A stretch of DNA of 64,000 nucleotides from the NCBI RefSeq assembly GCF_013204845.1, contig NZ_JABMKY010000011.1, positions 124,001 through 188,000 of the forward strand. Direction: 5' to 3'. The position numbers were made by a program, and so were the translations under genes. This DNA comes from Paenibacillus qinlingensis. GTDB taxonomy: Bacteria > Bacillota > Bacilli > Paenibacillales > NBRC-103111. The notes below the pieces were generated by a model that was not told the origin of the DNA, did not search any database, and was given only the letters and a program-made list of their open reading frames with translations. Of the stretch, positions 31,669-40,419 are shown piece by piece (positions within the stretch are counted from its first letter, which is position 1; every line of letters starts with the position of its first letter).

Positions 31669-33273
31669 ATGGCAAAGGTTTTGGAAGAGAATGATTTGCG
31701 TCTAGTTGCGGATGTTTTGGTAATTGGTGGAGGACCAGCGGGGACCTGGGCGGCCTTAACGGCTGCAACGAAAGGCTCTAAGGTAGTTTTGGTGGACAAA
31801 GGCTATTGCGGAACAAGCGGAGCAACAGCACCATCAGGTACGGGAGTTTGGTACGTTAAACCTGAAGAAAAGTTGCGAGAAGAAGCAAGAGCGAGTCGCT
31901 ATTTGTTGGGTGGCAAGCTGGCGGAGATTCCTTGGATGAACCGAGTGCTCGATCAGACTTATGAAAATATGAATAAGCTAGGTTCCTTAGGGTATCCGTT
32001 TCCGAAGGATGATATCGGCGATCCGTATAAACGCGGTTTGCAGGGGCCTGAATATATGAAGCTGATGCGCAAATTGGTTCAAAAAGCAGGTGTGAAAATC
32101 CTCGATCACAGTCCTGTGCTCGAATTGCTTGCCGATGAGAATGGCGTTGGCGGTGCAACTGGTGTGAGAACGCAGAGCGGGGAGACTTGGACGGTACGTG
32201 CAGGAGCGGTGGTAATCGCGACAGGCGGTTGTGCATTTTTGAGCAAAGCATTAGGTACGAACGTGTTAACAGGGGATGGTTATCTATTGGCTGCTGAAGC
32301 CGGTGCTGACTTCTCCGGGATGGAATTCTCGAATGCCTACGCAATCTGCCCAACCTTCTCTTCCGTAACCAAAACAGCTTACTACCGATATGCCTCCTTC
32401 TACTACGAAGATGGTTCCATTGTAGAAGGCGCAGGGTCACAACGTGGCCGCTCAATCATTGCACGCAATTTGTTGCAAGGCCGTCAGGTATACGCCAGCT
32501 TGGATCAAGCGCCGGAAGAGATTCGTCCCTTGCTGCGTGTGAATCAAACGAATTTCTTCTTGCCTTTTGATCGACTTGGCATCGATCCATTCAAAGATAA
32601 GTTCCCTGTTACCCTTCGCTTAGAAGGCACGGTGCGTGGAACAGGCGGTATTCGGATCGTGGATGAGCAATGTTCAACGATTGTTCCAGGCTTATATGCG
32701 GCTGGCGATGCGGCGACGCGTGAGCTGATTTGTGGAGGTTTCACAGGCGGTGGCAGCCATAATGCGGCTTGGGCGATGTCTTCTGGTTCATTTGCAGGAG
32801 AAGGTGCTGCGAAATTTGCTAAGGATCTTGGAGATAAAGCAGATAATCGTACACTTAAAAGCGTCTCAACGACAACTTTCACGAAGTCGGGATCGGGTCA
32901 GATTTTAAGCAAAACAGGCGAAGCCATTCAAGCGGTACAAGAGGAAGTCACGCCGTATGATCGCAATTTGTTCCGTACTCAGAAAGGGTTGGAAGGCTCA
33001 ATCACTCGTCTGGATGGACTTTGGAACGATTTGCGTGAACGCGTGACGACGCTAGATATCGCAGGTGTTCGTCATCGTGAGGCAGCGGCTATGACAGCAA
33101 CAGCTCGCCTTATGTACAACACGGCACGCGAGCGTACTGAAACGAGAGGCATGCACAAGCGGGAAGATTTCCCTGAAATTGATGCAGCGCAAGGGTACCG
33201 ATTAATTAGCGGAGGGCTGGATAAGGTCTGGACGCAAAAGGCTGAAGTAAACAAGGAGGCTGTTACACCATGA
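31669..33273 (+). CDS. FAD-binding flavoprotein of the fumarate reductase/AprA-like superfamily, copy 2
   Basis: 534 residues, clearly paralogous to the protein at 29555. FAD motif DVLVIGGGPAGTWAALTAA, then VDKGYCGTSGATAPSG, IATGGCAFLSKALG, and GLYAAGDAA. Differences from copy 1 cluster in the middle region (FSNAYAICPTFSSVTKTAYY against FTRQYAPSAAFGTVTRGRLL), near the expected substrate pocket, which hints at a different but related substrate. AGGAGG precedes the ATG at 31669. The stop overlaps the next ferredoxin gene as ATGA. Base composition is uniform here, unlike copy 1. Confidence 0.82.
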   Translation: MAKVLEENDLRLVADVLVIGGGPAGTWAALTAATKGSKVVLVDKGYCGTSGATAPSGTGVWYVKPEEKLREEARASRYLLGGKLAEIPWMNRVLDQTYENMNKLGSLGYPFPKDDIGDPYKRGLQGPEYMKLMRKLVQKAGVKILDHSPVLELLADENGVGGATGVRTQSGETWTVRAGAVVIATGGCAFLSKALGTNVLTGDGYLLAAEAGADFSGMEFSNAYAICPTFSSVTKTAYYRYASFYYEDGSIVEGAGSQRGRSIIARNLLQGRQVYASLDQAPEEIRPLLRVNQTNFFLPFDRLGIDPFKDKFPVTLRLEGTVRGTGGIRIVDEQCSTIVPGLYAAGDAATRELICGGFTGGGSHNAAWAMSSGSFAGEGAAKFAKDLGDKADNRTLKSVSTTTFTKSGSGQILSKTGEAIQAVQEEVTPYDRNLFRTQKGLEGSITRLDGLWNDLRERVTTLDIAGVRHREAAAMTATARLMYNTARERTETRGMHKREDFPEIDAAQGYRLISGGLDKVWTQKAEVNKEAVTP

Positions 33274-33605
33274 TTGAGCTAGTCAGCGAGTCCAAATGCG
33301 TAGAATGTAACCTCTGTGTGTCAGTATGTCCAACGAATGTATTCGATCGCGTGGAAAATGGGATTCCTGTCATTGCTCGGCAAAGCGACTGCCAAACCTG
33401 CTTCATGTGCGAGCTGTATTGCCCAGCGGATGCGCTGTATGTGGCGCCTGATGCTGAAGGACCTTCGTTAGTCAGCGAGGAAATCCTCGATGAGCAGGGA
33501 TTATTTGGCGGTTATCGTGAGAAAGTCGGCTGGGGTAAAGGTCGTAAGCCAGTTGCTGAGCATCCATATATGTATGAATTATCGAAAATAACTTCCATCG
33601 GGTAA
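33270..33605 (+). CDS. Two-cluster [4Fe-4S] ferredoxin, partner of flavoprotein copy 2
   Basis: 111 residues. Cluster motifs CVECNLCVSVCP and CQTCFMCELYCP are each C-x2-C-x2-C-x3-CP. The tail again contains GWGKGR. It overlaps its flavoprotein gene by 4 bases, repeating the arrangement of the first pair. The two ferredoxins are close paralogues, so the whole flavoprotein-ferredoxin unit was duplicated. Confidence 0.9.
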   Translation: MIELVSESKCVECNLCVSVCPTNVFDRVENGIPVIARQSDCQTCFMCELYCPADALYVAPDAEGPSLVSEEILDEQGLFGGYREKVGWGKGRKPVAEHPYMYELSKITSIG

Positions 33606-33651
33606 GGCAGTAGGTACCCGTTGTGTGGCTAACTTGAAAGGAGAATGAAAC

Positions 33652-34704
33652 ATGATAGAGAGACAGAAGCATATTAAAAGGGGATTCGGACTTTTCCGTA
33701 CCACGCATTTGGTTATAATTTTAACAGCCATGGTCGCTTTCTTAGCGGCCTGCGGCAATTCCGATGGAGGCGCCAAGACAGCTGGTGCTAGTGCAGCAGC
33801 GACAAGTGGCGGAGCCGCCAAGGTACAACCACCAGCAGTGATCAATTACGGATACATTGGCACGAACAAGTTGAATTTTCCAGGTGGCGCAGAGGGTTGG
33901 GGCTTATATAAAGGGATTATCCAAGAGGAGCTCAAAAAATACGGCATCACCGAGGTTAAGCCAGTAGCTTTCCCGAACGGACCTGACCAAAGTGAGTCGT
34001 TGATCAGCGGCAGATTGGATTTCGGCAGCTTGGGCGATACGCCAGCGATACTTGCTCGTTCGACTGGAGCGAAGACGAGAGCGATTACCCAGAACTCAAC
34101 AGACAATATAGGTTATTTGATTGGTAAAAAAGGTGGACCAACTACGATTGCTGATTTGAAAGGTAAAACGATCGCAATTCAAAAAGGCTCCTTCATGCAT
34201 CGCTATATTGCCGGCCTCGTGAAGGAACAGAATGTGCCCGACGTGAAGTTCATCCATATGCTGCGTCCTGATGGTGAAGCAGCGTTGTCTCGTGGCGAAG
34301 TGGACGCGATGACGAACAGTGCGATCTTCGCTTTGAAACAAATTGAAAATGGATTCCCATTAATTGATGATGCCACCAAGCATCCGAATTTAATTGGCGG
34401 CAGCATTACGGTTGTCTCTGAGGATTACCTGAAGAAATTCCCTGATTTCCCGAAGGTGTGGAATGCAGCTAGGGAGAAAGCGCTCAAGGATTTACAATCC
34501 AAACCGGATGAATATTACCAATTTTTATCTCAGTTAAATGGGTTCACACCGGAATTAAACAAGAAGGTTACACCAATAGAGACGATTAAAGAGGTTAATT
34601 TTAAGGATGATGGTGTGAAGCTGCTTGATGGAACGAAGAAATTCTTGGTTGAAGAGAAGTTGGCCGAGAAGGATTTTGATCTGAATCAGTGGTTACTTAA
34701 ATAA
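33652..34704 (+). CDS. SsuA-like substrate-binding lipoprotein
   Basis: 350 residues. The signal peptide ends in a lipobox MVAFLAACG. The mature protein has the NMT1/SsuA-like fold: INYGYIGTNKL, then SGRLDFGSLGDTPAILARST, whose GDTPA segment is characteristic of aliphatic-sulfonate binding proteins, and LKGKTIAIQKGS. It would deliver substrate to the permeases at 27821 and 28675. AAAGGAG precedes the ATG. It is unusual that the binding protein gene lies in the second unit, 4 kb from its permeases, which supports common regulation of both units. Confidence 0.85.
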   Translation: MIERQKHIKRGFGLFRTTHLVIILTAMVAFLAACGNSDGGAKTAGASAAATSGGAAKVQPPAVINYGYIGTNKLNFPGGAEGWGLYKGIIQEELKKYGITEVKPVAFPNGPDQSESLISGRLDFGSLGDTPAILARSTGAKTRAITQNSTDNIGYLIGKKGGPTTIADLKGKTIAIQKGSFMHRYIAGLVKEQNVPDVKFIHMLRPDGEAALSRGEVDAMTNSAIFALKQIENGFPLIDDATKHPNLIGGSITVVSEDYLKKFPDFPKVWNAAREKALKDLQSKPDEYYQFLSQLNGFTPELNKKVTPIETIKEVNFKDDGVKLLDGTKKFLVEEKLAEKDFDLNQWLLK

Positions 34705-34738
34705 AGGCGACACGCCTATTCGGAAAGGGAATGATGAC

Positions 34739-35353
34739 ATGACTGTATCCTCACAAGTAGTTGATCAAGCTGTTTTAACTCCAGAAGTGGAGGCCCATCG
34801 TAAAGCGGATTATCCTGTTCATTCGCTGTTTCTGAATCGTTGGTCGTCGCGTGCTTTTGAAGAGAAGGAAGTAACGAAAGAGACTTTGTATACGATTCTG
34901 GAGGCTGCTCGCTGGGCACCTTCCAGCTCGAACCTGCAGCCGTGGCGATTCATAGTCGCCCACACAGAAGAGCAGAAACAGAAGTTTCAATCGTTTATTA
35001 AGCCGAACAATCAATTGTGGACGGAGCACGCTCCTGTTCTGTTGCTGATCCTGTCTAACAAGTTCCGTCAGGATGGTGAACCTAGTGGTGCGCATGCGTT
35101 TGATGCGGGTGCGGCTTGGGCATCCATTGCTTTCCAAGCTCACTTGTTAGGTCTGGCTACGCGTGCTGTTGGCGGCTATGAGAGAGAAAAGGCACGTGAA
35201 GTACTTCAAATTCCGGCGGAGTATGAGCTTCATGCCGTGATTGCTTTAGGTTACCGTGGAGCACGTGAAACGTTGGCAGAAGACTTTCAACAGCGTGAGC
35301 TGCCGAATGGACGACGTGCATTGAGCGAAAGTATCATCGAAGGCTCTTTCTAG
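34739..35353 (+). CDS. Nitroreductase-family FMN protein in the sulfonate-type cluster
   Basis: 204 residues. FMN-binding motifs are FLNRWSSRAFEEKEVT, ARWAPSSSNLQPWRFIVA and GLATRAVGGYERE, with HAVIALGYRG near the C-terminus. These enzymes form dimers and use NAD(P)H to reduce nitro groups, quinones, flavins or dehalogenate. In this operon it may supply reduced flavin or electrons, or process the product of the flavoprotein pairs; that is inference. It starts 34 bases after the lipoprotein gene and is followed, after 4 bases, by an MFS transporter gene. Confidence 0.85.
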   Translation: MTVSSQVVDQAVLTPEVEAHRKADYPVHSLFLNRWSSRAFEEKEVTKETLYTILEAARWAPSSSNLQPWRFIVAHTEEQKQKFQSFIKPNNQLWTEHAPVLLLILSNKFRQDGEPSGAHAFDAGAAWASIAFQAHLLGLATRAVGGYEREKAREVLQIPAEYELHAVIALGYRGARETLAEDFQQRELPNGRRALSESIIEGSF

Positions 35354-35357
35354 TTCG

Positions 35358-36608
35358 ATGGACTCGTGGAACCGGCAGTTTGCAGCGTTGCTCTCTGTAC
35401 AATTGCTTGTATCGACCGCGCACGGCATGTTCGTTCCCCTCTTGCCCAGCTTTCTTCAGGATGTTGGGCAAGTAAGGGGGGATTCGCTTTACATATGGTC
35501 AGGCGCTATATTCTCGGCCAATTTCATGATTATGATGCTCCTCATGCCCTTCCTTGGGCGTATCGGAGATCGCTACGGGCGTAAGCCTGTGATGCTATGG
35601 TCTGGATTCGGGATGACCATCGTTACGGCTTGCATGTCACTTGCCACCGAGCCTTGGCAGTTGGCGCTGCTGCGATTGGCACAGGGCTGCTTCACTGGCA
35701 TCCTGCCATTCACCATGGTGCTGATCTTGATTGGAGCTGCCAAGAATAAGGTTGGCGTTTCGGCTGGCACCATGCAAATGATGGGCGAGACCGGATCGCT
35801 AGTCGGACCACTGATCGCTTCCTCTTTACTTACATTTTACTCGGTACGAGGCGCGTATCCAGCTATGAGTGTGTGCATTTTGCTTGCGACCGTCAGCGTC
35901 CTTTGCTTTGTCAAAGAAGGACCACGTGCACCTGTTGTTTCTAAAAGTGAACGGAGCACATTGCTATCGGACTGGAAGATCATCTGGAGGATGAAGCCGC
36001 TCCCCTCGCTGCTGCTTAGTGCCCTATGCATTAATTTCGCATTAGTCGGGACGAATCCGATTATCCCTTACTACTTGCGGCAAGCCACGCATACGCTCAC
36101 CTTTTTCAACGATCAATGGCTGCTCGGCATCACCTTATCGGCGACCTCACTTGCCGTTATCGTATTCTCCCCATTGCTGGGCATGCTCTCCGATCGCGTA
36201 GGACCTTTACTGTTGCTCAAAATAGCGACCAGCACCGCATTTCTCCTCTGCATCGTGCAAGCTGTGACGCATCTGTATCCGCTCATCCTTGCGTGTCGTT
36301 TCACGCTCGGTCTGTGCGTAGCAGGGATGATGCCCAACATTCAAGCCCAGGTGCGAGGCTTAGTTCGCAAGGGGATGGAAGGGCAGACCTTCGCCATGGT
36401 GAACTCATGGATGTTCCTTGGCTGCCTAACGGGACCGCTTCTCGGTGGCGTTATCGTCGCTCATTTCGGCATTCGTGGCTGGTTCATTACCGCTATGCTC
36501 GTCTTTGGCGTAAGTTGCTGGCAAGCTTTTCATATTGGAAGCTACCAATCACGGAAGAGGGAGTTGGAAGTGACTCAAGCCGGCCAGCGTGCGACCACAG
36601 TGGGTTGA
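35358..36608 (+). CDS. Major facilitator superfamily transporter
   Basis: 416 residues with about twelve hydrophobic helices. The MFS motif A is clear in the first half (GRIGDRYGRKPVM) with a weaker copy in the second (GMLSDRVGPL). It resembles drug:proton antiporters of the DHA1 group. The ATG lies 4 bases after the nitroreductase stop with no strong ribosome site of its own, so translation is probably coupled. In this cluster it may export a product such as a desulfonated carbon skeleton or an inhibitory intermediate. A terminator follows at 36647. Confidence 0.85.
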   Translation: MDSWNRQFAALLSVQLLVSTAHGMFVPLLPSFLQDVGQVRGDSLYIWSGAIFSANFMIMMLLMPFLGRIGDRYGRKPVMLWSGFGMTIVTACMSLATEPWQLALLRLAQGCFTGILPFTMVLILIGAAKNKVGVSAGTMQMMGETGSLVGPLIASSLLTFYSVRGAYPAMSVCILLATVSVLCFVKEGPRAPVVSKSERSTLLSDWKIIWRMKPLPSLLLSALCINFALVGTNPIIPYYLRQATHTLTFFNDQWLLGITLSATSLAVIVFSPLLGMLSDRVGPLLLLKIATSTAFLLCIVQAVTHLYPLILACRFTLGLCVAGMMPNIQAQVRGLVRKGMEGQTFAMVNSWMFLGCLTGPLLGGVIVAHFGIRGWFITAMLVFGVSCWQAFHIGSYQSRKRELEVTQAGQRATTVG

Positions 36609-36646
36609 TTGGTAATAGAACCTGTTCTGGAACTGCTATCCAGACT

Positions 36647-36673
36647 AACGAACCCTTTAGGGGGTTCGTTTTT
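36647..36673 (+). terminator. Terminator of the second sulfonate-type unit
   Basis: A 9-bp perfect stem (AACGAACCC with GGGTTCGTT) with loop TTTAGG is followed by TTT. Confidence 0.88.
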
Positions 36674-37154
36674 GCGTTTCTTTAAAGGAGACTATTGTAG
36701 ATACAACAGAATCGACAGCCTCCCAGTAGTTCGAAGTACATTCGAAAGGGATCGAGGATGCGCTATTTTTACGAAAATGGCTACATTCAAGCAGAGGGGG
36801 AACGTGGATGCCTTATTCCCGAGAAACAAAGGGAAAACACACCTTAATTGGGTGAATAGCGAACTGACGTTCCTCTCGTGATGCAATTAGCCGATAAAAT
36901 GATCCAATAGTGCACGCACGTTCCCCTTCATCTCAATTTAGCATGTCTAATTCCAATTAGCGCCCCAAGTCCCACGTCAGCTGCATACAGTTCCTCTCCC
37001 ACCCAGCACCCGCCAACGCCTCCCCTTTTACTTTCCCTCCAAGGCATGATAATTTTATAAGTTAGAAGCAGAGCATTTTGAATTTAATGTTTCGTCCCCT
37101 TTGATAAGATGATGACAAGAACAACAATAGAGTATTGAGAGGGGCAATAATCGT
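36674..37154. other. 480-bp intergenic stretch
   Basis: It holds one copy of the 19-bp repeat at 36694-36712 and otherwise weakly structured sequence. Open frames across it lack plausible starts. The region just before 37155 should hold the promoter of the fructan binding-protein gene, but no clear -35/-10 pair was seen. Confidence 0.6.
36694..36712 (+). repeat. 19-bp exact repeat, copy 1
   Basis: ATTGTAGATACAACAGAAT occurs here and again, identical, at 48647-48665. The core TTGTA-GA-TACAA is an inverted repeat. Confidence 0.85.
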
Positions 37155-38519
37155 ATGAAAAAGCTCAGTCAAACAGTCGTAAGCGCTCTCGTAGTTGGTG
37201 GCTTGTTGGCGGGATGTTCTTCCCAAAGTGATAATGGAGGCACAGCAAGCACATCTTCGTCATCCGTACCAAGCCAAACAGACACAGCCGTGAAAAAAGA
37301 AGAAAAAGTAAAACTTACATTTTGGAGAAACTCGGGGAATGATACAGAGAATGCAGCTTATGACAAGTTAGTAGCCTCTTTTATGCAAAAGTATCCGAAT
37401 ATTTCCGTGGAAATGACACCGATCCCATACTCGGATTATGATACGAAATTGCGTGTATCCATCGCTTCCGGAAGTCCACCTGACATCATGGCCCTTGATG
37501 CGCCAACCGTTGGTTCGTATGCGAACGCGGGAGCTCTTAAACCTTTAACTGCCTACTTCAAAGCAGACGGCAATATGGAGGATGTTCCGAAATCAACACT
37601 TGCGACCTACACGTATCAAAATGAAATCTACATGGCACCGCTAACCGAGTCTTCGATTGCGATGTTCTATAACAAGAAGCTATTCCAAGCGAAAGGCATT
37701 CCGCTTCCTTCCAAAAACCCCGATGAACCGTGGACATGGGATCAAGTTTTGGATGCTGCCAAGAAAGTGAACGATCCAGCGAAGGGGATCTTTGGTATCG
37801 ATCCTGCGCAGGGCTTTGGTAACGCGGGAGGTACAGCTTACTTCAAGTATCCAATTATATGGCAGCTGGGTGGCGAGATCATGAGCCCAGATGGTAAAAC
37901 GTCCAAAGGCTACCTAGATTCACCGCAAACGAAAAAAGCCGTACAGTTCTTCTCCGATTTGTATAACAAAGATAAAGTATCTGCATTGGAGTACCCACCG
38001 GATCCGTTCCCGAACGGCAAGCTGGCCATTACGATTGATGGCTCGTGGTCCTTGGCTAATTTGAAGGAGAAATTCCCTAATTTCAAGTTGGGCGAAGACT
38101 ATGATATTGCGCCATTGCCAAAAGGAACAGCGCAAGCGGTAGCTAACGGCAGCTGGGCACTCGGCATTTCAGGGAAAAGCAAGCATCCAGATGAAGCTTG
38201 GAAGTTTATCAACTGGGTAACGGGTGAAGAAGGTCAGAAAACGTATGCAGGTATGACGAAAGATATCCCATCCCGTTATTCTTCTGCGAAGGCGTTCCCA
38301 GAGCTGAATGAATATCCGAAGAACATCTTCGTTATTCAGAATCAGAAGTACGGCAGACCACGTCCAATCACGCCGATCTTCCCGCAAATGTCAGATGCTG
38401 TGAACAAAATGTTTGAGGATGTCACGATCGGCAAAAGGAACATTGATGCGTCTATCGCAGAGGCCGTTACGACAATTGATAAAGCGTACGCAGATGTCCT
38501 AGCACAGCAGAAGAAGTAA
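37155..38519 (+). CDS. Sugar ABC transporter substrate-binding lipoprotein (fructan/sucrose system)
   Basis: 454 residues. The signal peptide ends in a lipobox VVGGLLAGC, followed by a Ser/Thr-rich linker. The mature part is an extracellular solute-binding protein family 1 member: VKLTFWRNSGND, YPNISVEMTPIPYSDYDTKL, MFYNKKLFQAKGIPLP and GSWALGISGKSKHPDEAW. No permease is adjacent; instead a YesM/YesN pair follows, then a levanase-like gene and two sugar permeases 6 kb downstream that lack a binding protein. It is therefore the likely receptor for fructo-oligosaccharides or sucrose of that transporter. Confidence 0.85.
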   Translation: MKKLSQTVVSALVVGGLLAGCSSQSDNGGTASTSSSSVPSQTDTAVKKEEKVKLTFWRNSGNDTENAAYDKLVASFMQKYPNISVEMTPIPYSDYDTKLRVSIASGSPPDIMALDAPTVGSYANAGALKPLTAYFKADGNMEDVPKSTLATYTYQNEIYMAPLTESSIAMFYNKKLFQAKGIPLPSKNPDEPWTWDQVLDAAKKVNDPAKGIFGIDPAQGFGNAGGTAYFKYPIIWQLGGEIMSPDGKTSKGYLDSPQTKKAVQFFSDLYNKDKVSALEYPPDPFPNGKLAITIDGSWSLANLKEKFPNFKLGEDYDIAPLPKGTAQAVANGSWALGISGKSKHPDEAWKFINWVTGEEGQKTYAGMTKDIPSRYSSAKAFPELNEYPKNIFVIQNQKYGRPRPITPIFPQMSDAVNKMFEDVTIGKRNIDASIAEAVTTIDKAYADVLAQQKK

Positions 38520-38535
38520 GCAGTTCCAGATAAGT

Positions 38536-38565
38536 GAGACGAATCATTTCGATGATCGTCTCTTT
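38536..38565 (+). terminator. Hairpin between binding-protein and kinase genes
   Basis: GAGACGAATCA pairs with TGATCGTCTC with one bulged A, followed by TTT. It would cut read-through into the kinase gene, allowing more lipoprotein than kinase. Confidence 0.7.
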
Positions 38566-38629
38566 GTCGTTGTTTCGTCAGACGGCCGAGAGGTATGATA
38601 TAAAGAATCAGACATAACGGGGGGATATC

Positions 38630-40411
38630 ATGTTTTTCTCATTGCGGAGCCGATTAATGGCGGTTTTCTCGGTTCTACTGCTTCTCCCTTTTGCCACTTT
38701 GGCCTATATCCTTAGTGAGGAAGCGGCCAAGTCAATCAAGTCGTCGATCGAAGCTTCAACCTCTCAAACGATCGAGCAGTTTGCCTCGCATGTGGGGACG
38801 CTGTTGACACAAGTGGAGGATACAGGCAATCAGGTAATGAGCTCCCGAGTTACACAGGACTGGCTGACCGTTCATTTGAACCCAGATAGCACCATTCAGG
38901 AACGAGTGCTCACGAAGCAACGATTGCGGGAGTATTTCTCCTCCTATGGGGTGAACAACTCCAGCGGTATTTCCATTAGTGCGTTCGCCGAAGATGCAGG
39001 CGGTGTGTGGACGCAAGACAGAACCTACAAGAACAGCGCGTGGTTTCAGGATTTTATTCATGAAAACAAGCGTTGGACGACCGCACACAAGGATGTCGAT
39101 CAGTCGGATGATTTTATGAGAGCTCGATCGATTAATAGCTTCCTTTTCCCACTCGTTCAATTACAATCGCTAAAAAATATGGGCTTCATCAAAGTGAATT
39201 ATCCAACAACCCTGCTTCGCAATGCCATTGAAAAGATTCATGTGGGGAAGACAGGGAAGGTTGTTTTGCTGACGCATGACGGCAACAGTGTGCTGGATCA
39301 GAATCTGTCTGAAGACAAGGACATGCTAGGGAAGGGGCTTCAGCAGATTGATGCACGTTATGACGGGGAAGCTAGTGGCATTTTCCCAATGGAGGCGAAA
39401 GGAGAGACGAATCTGCTCTTTTTCCGCAAGCTGCCTGCTCAGAATTGGACGATTATCGGGAGTGTGCCTGAGGCTGAATTGTATGAAAAAATCACACACA
39501 TTCGCCAAACGATGCTTGTCGTTAGTATTTTGTTGCTAATCGTTGCGATATTGGCAGCCTTTTGGCTGTCTGCAGGCATTACCAAGCCGCTGAGTGCGAT
39601 GGGGAGAGCAATGAAACATGTAGAGCGCGGGGAGTTTCAGCAGGCGCTGCACATGATGCCGAAGGTTGGCCAGGGCCATAGTGAAGTGAACTATGTGACA
39701 AGGGTTTTCGAGCAGATGACCCATCGGCTGCGCTATTTAATCGAGACCGAGTTCGAGACGAACCTGCGTAGGAAAAATGCCGAGTACAAAGCACTGCTGC
39801 TGCAGATCAATCCGCACTTTTATAATAATACGCTTGAAATCATTAGTGGTCTGGCGGCGATGAAGCGGGAAGACCTTGTGATGGATGCCACGGAATCTTT
39901 GGGCAAAATGATGAGATACTCGCTTAACCTGGGTAGTGATTTGGTTCGAGTAGGGGAAGAAATGGCGTATATCCGGGATTATTTGTTCATCCTTCATTTG
40001 AGGCATGAAGAGCGATTGCAAATTGTGATCGAAGAAGATCCCGAGGCAGCCCATTTCTTGATCGCCAAATTCATCATTCAACCTCTGGTCGAAAATGCGG
40101 TGAAGTATAGTTTAGAGAAGGATGGCGTTGCGCGGGTTACCCTAAGGACGAAGCTGCAAGAGAATAAATTGCTGATCTCCGTGAAGGATAATGGCATTGG
40201 CATGTCTCCGGAATTGGTTCAAAATCTGCGGGAAGAGATCAAGATGGGTGATCCTGTGGCAATCCTTAGTACCGAGGGGCAGAGTATAGGGCTTCGCAAT
40301 GTGTTATCCCGCTGTCGATTGAATTATGGTGAGCAATTTCATTTAGAGCTGCATGCCAAGCTTGGTGAGGGGACGGAAATCAACCTGATCCTGCCGCTGA
40401 TAAGGAGCTGA
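38630..40411 (+). CDS. YesM-like sensor histidine kinase
   Basis: 593 residues. A membrane segment near residues 8-26, an extracytoplasmic Cache-type sensor of about 260 residues, a second membrane segment near 292-315, a HAMP linker, then the His_kinase domain with LLLQINPHFYNNTLE (phospho-acceptor His near 396). The ATPase part has QPLVENAVKYSLEKDG, DNGIGMSPE and SIGLRNVLSR. It lies between the binding-protein gene and its cognate regulator, so it probably senses extracellular fructan products, perhaps with the lipoprotein. Confidence 0.9.
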   Translation: MFFSLRSRLMAVFSVLLLLPFATLAYILSEEAAKSIKSSIEASTSQTIEQFASHVGTLLTQVEDTGNQVMSSRVTQDWLTVHLNPDSTIQERVLTKQRLREYFSSYGVNNSSGISISAFAEDAGGVWTQDRTYKNSAWFQDFIHENKRWTTAHKDVDQSDDFMRARSINSFLFPLVQLQSLKNMGFIKVNYPTTLLRNAIEKIHVGKTGKVVLLTHDGNSVLDQNLSEDKDMLGKGLQQIDARYDGEASGIFPMEAKGETNLLFFRKLPAQNWTIIGSVPEAELYEKITHIRQTMLVVSILLLIVAILAAFWLSAGITKPLSAMGRAMKHVERGEFQQALHMMPKVGQGHSEVNYVTRVFEQMTHRLRYLIETEFETNLRRKNAEYKALLLQINPHFYNNTLEIISGLAAMKREDLVMDATESLGKMMRYSLNLGSDLVRVGEEMAYIRDYLFILHLRHEERLQIVIEEDPEAAHFLIAKFIIQPLVENAVKYSLEKDGVARVTLRTKLQENKLLISVKDNGIGMSPELVQNLREEIKMGDPVAILSTEGQSIGLRNVLSRCRLNYGEQFHLELHAKLGEGTEINLILPLIRS

Positions 40412-40419
40412 CAACCGAG

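Noticed and set aside
36609..36881. 90-codon open frame after the MFS gene
   Set aside because: It starts without a ribosome site and runs through the terminator hairpin at 36647-36673.
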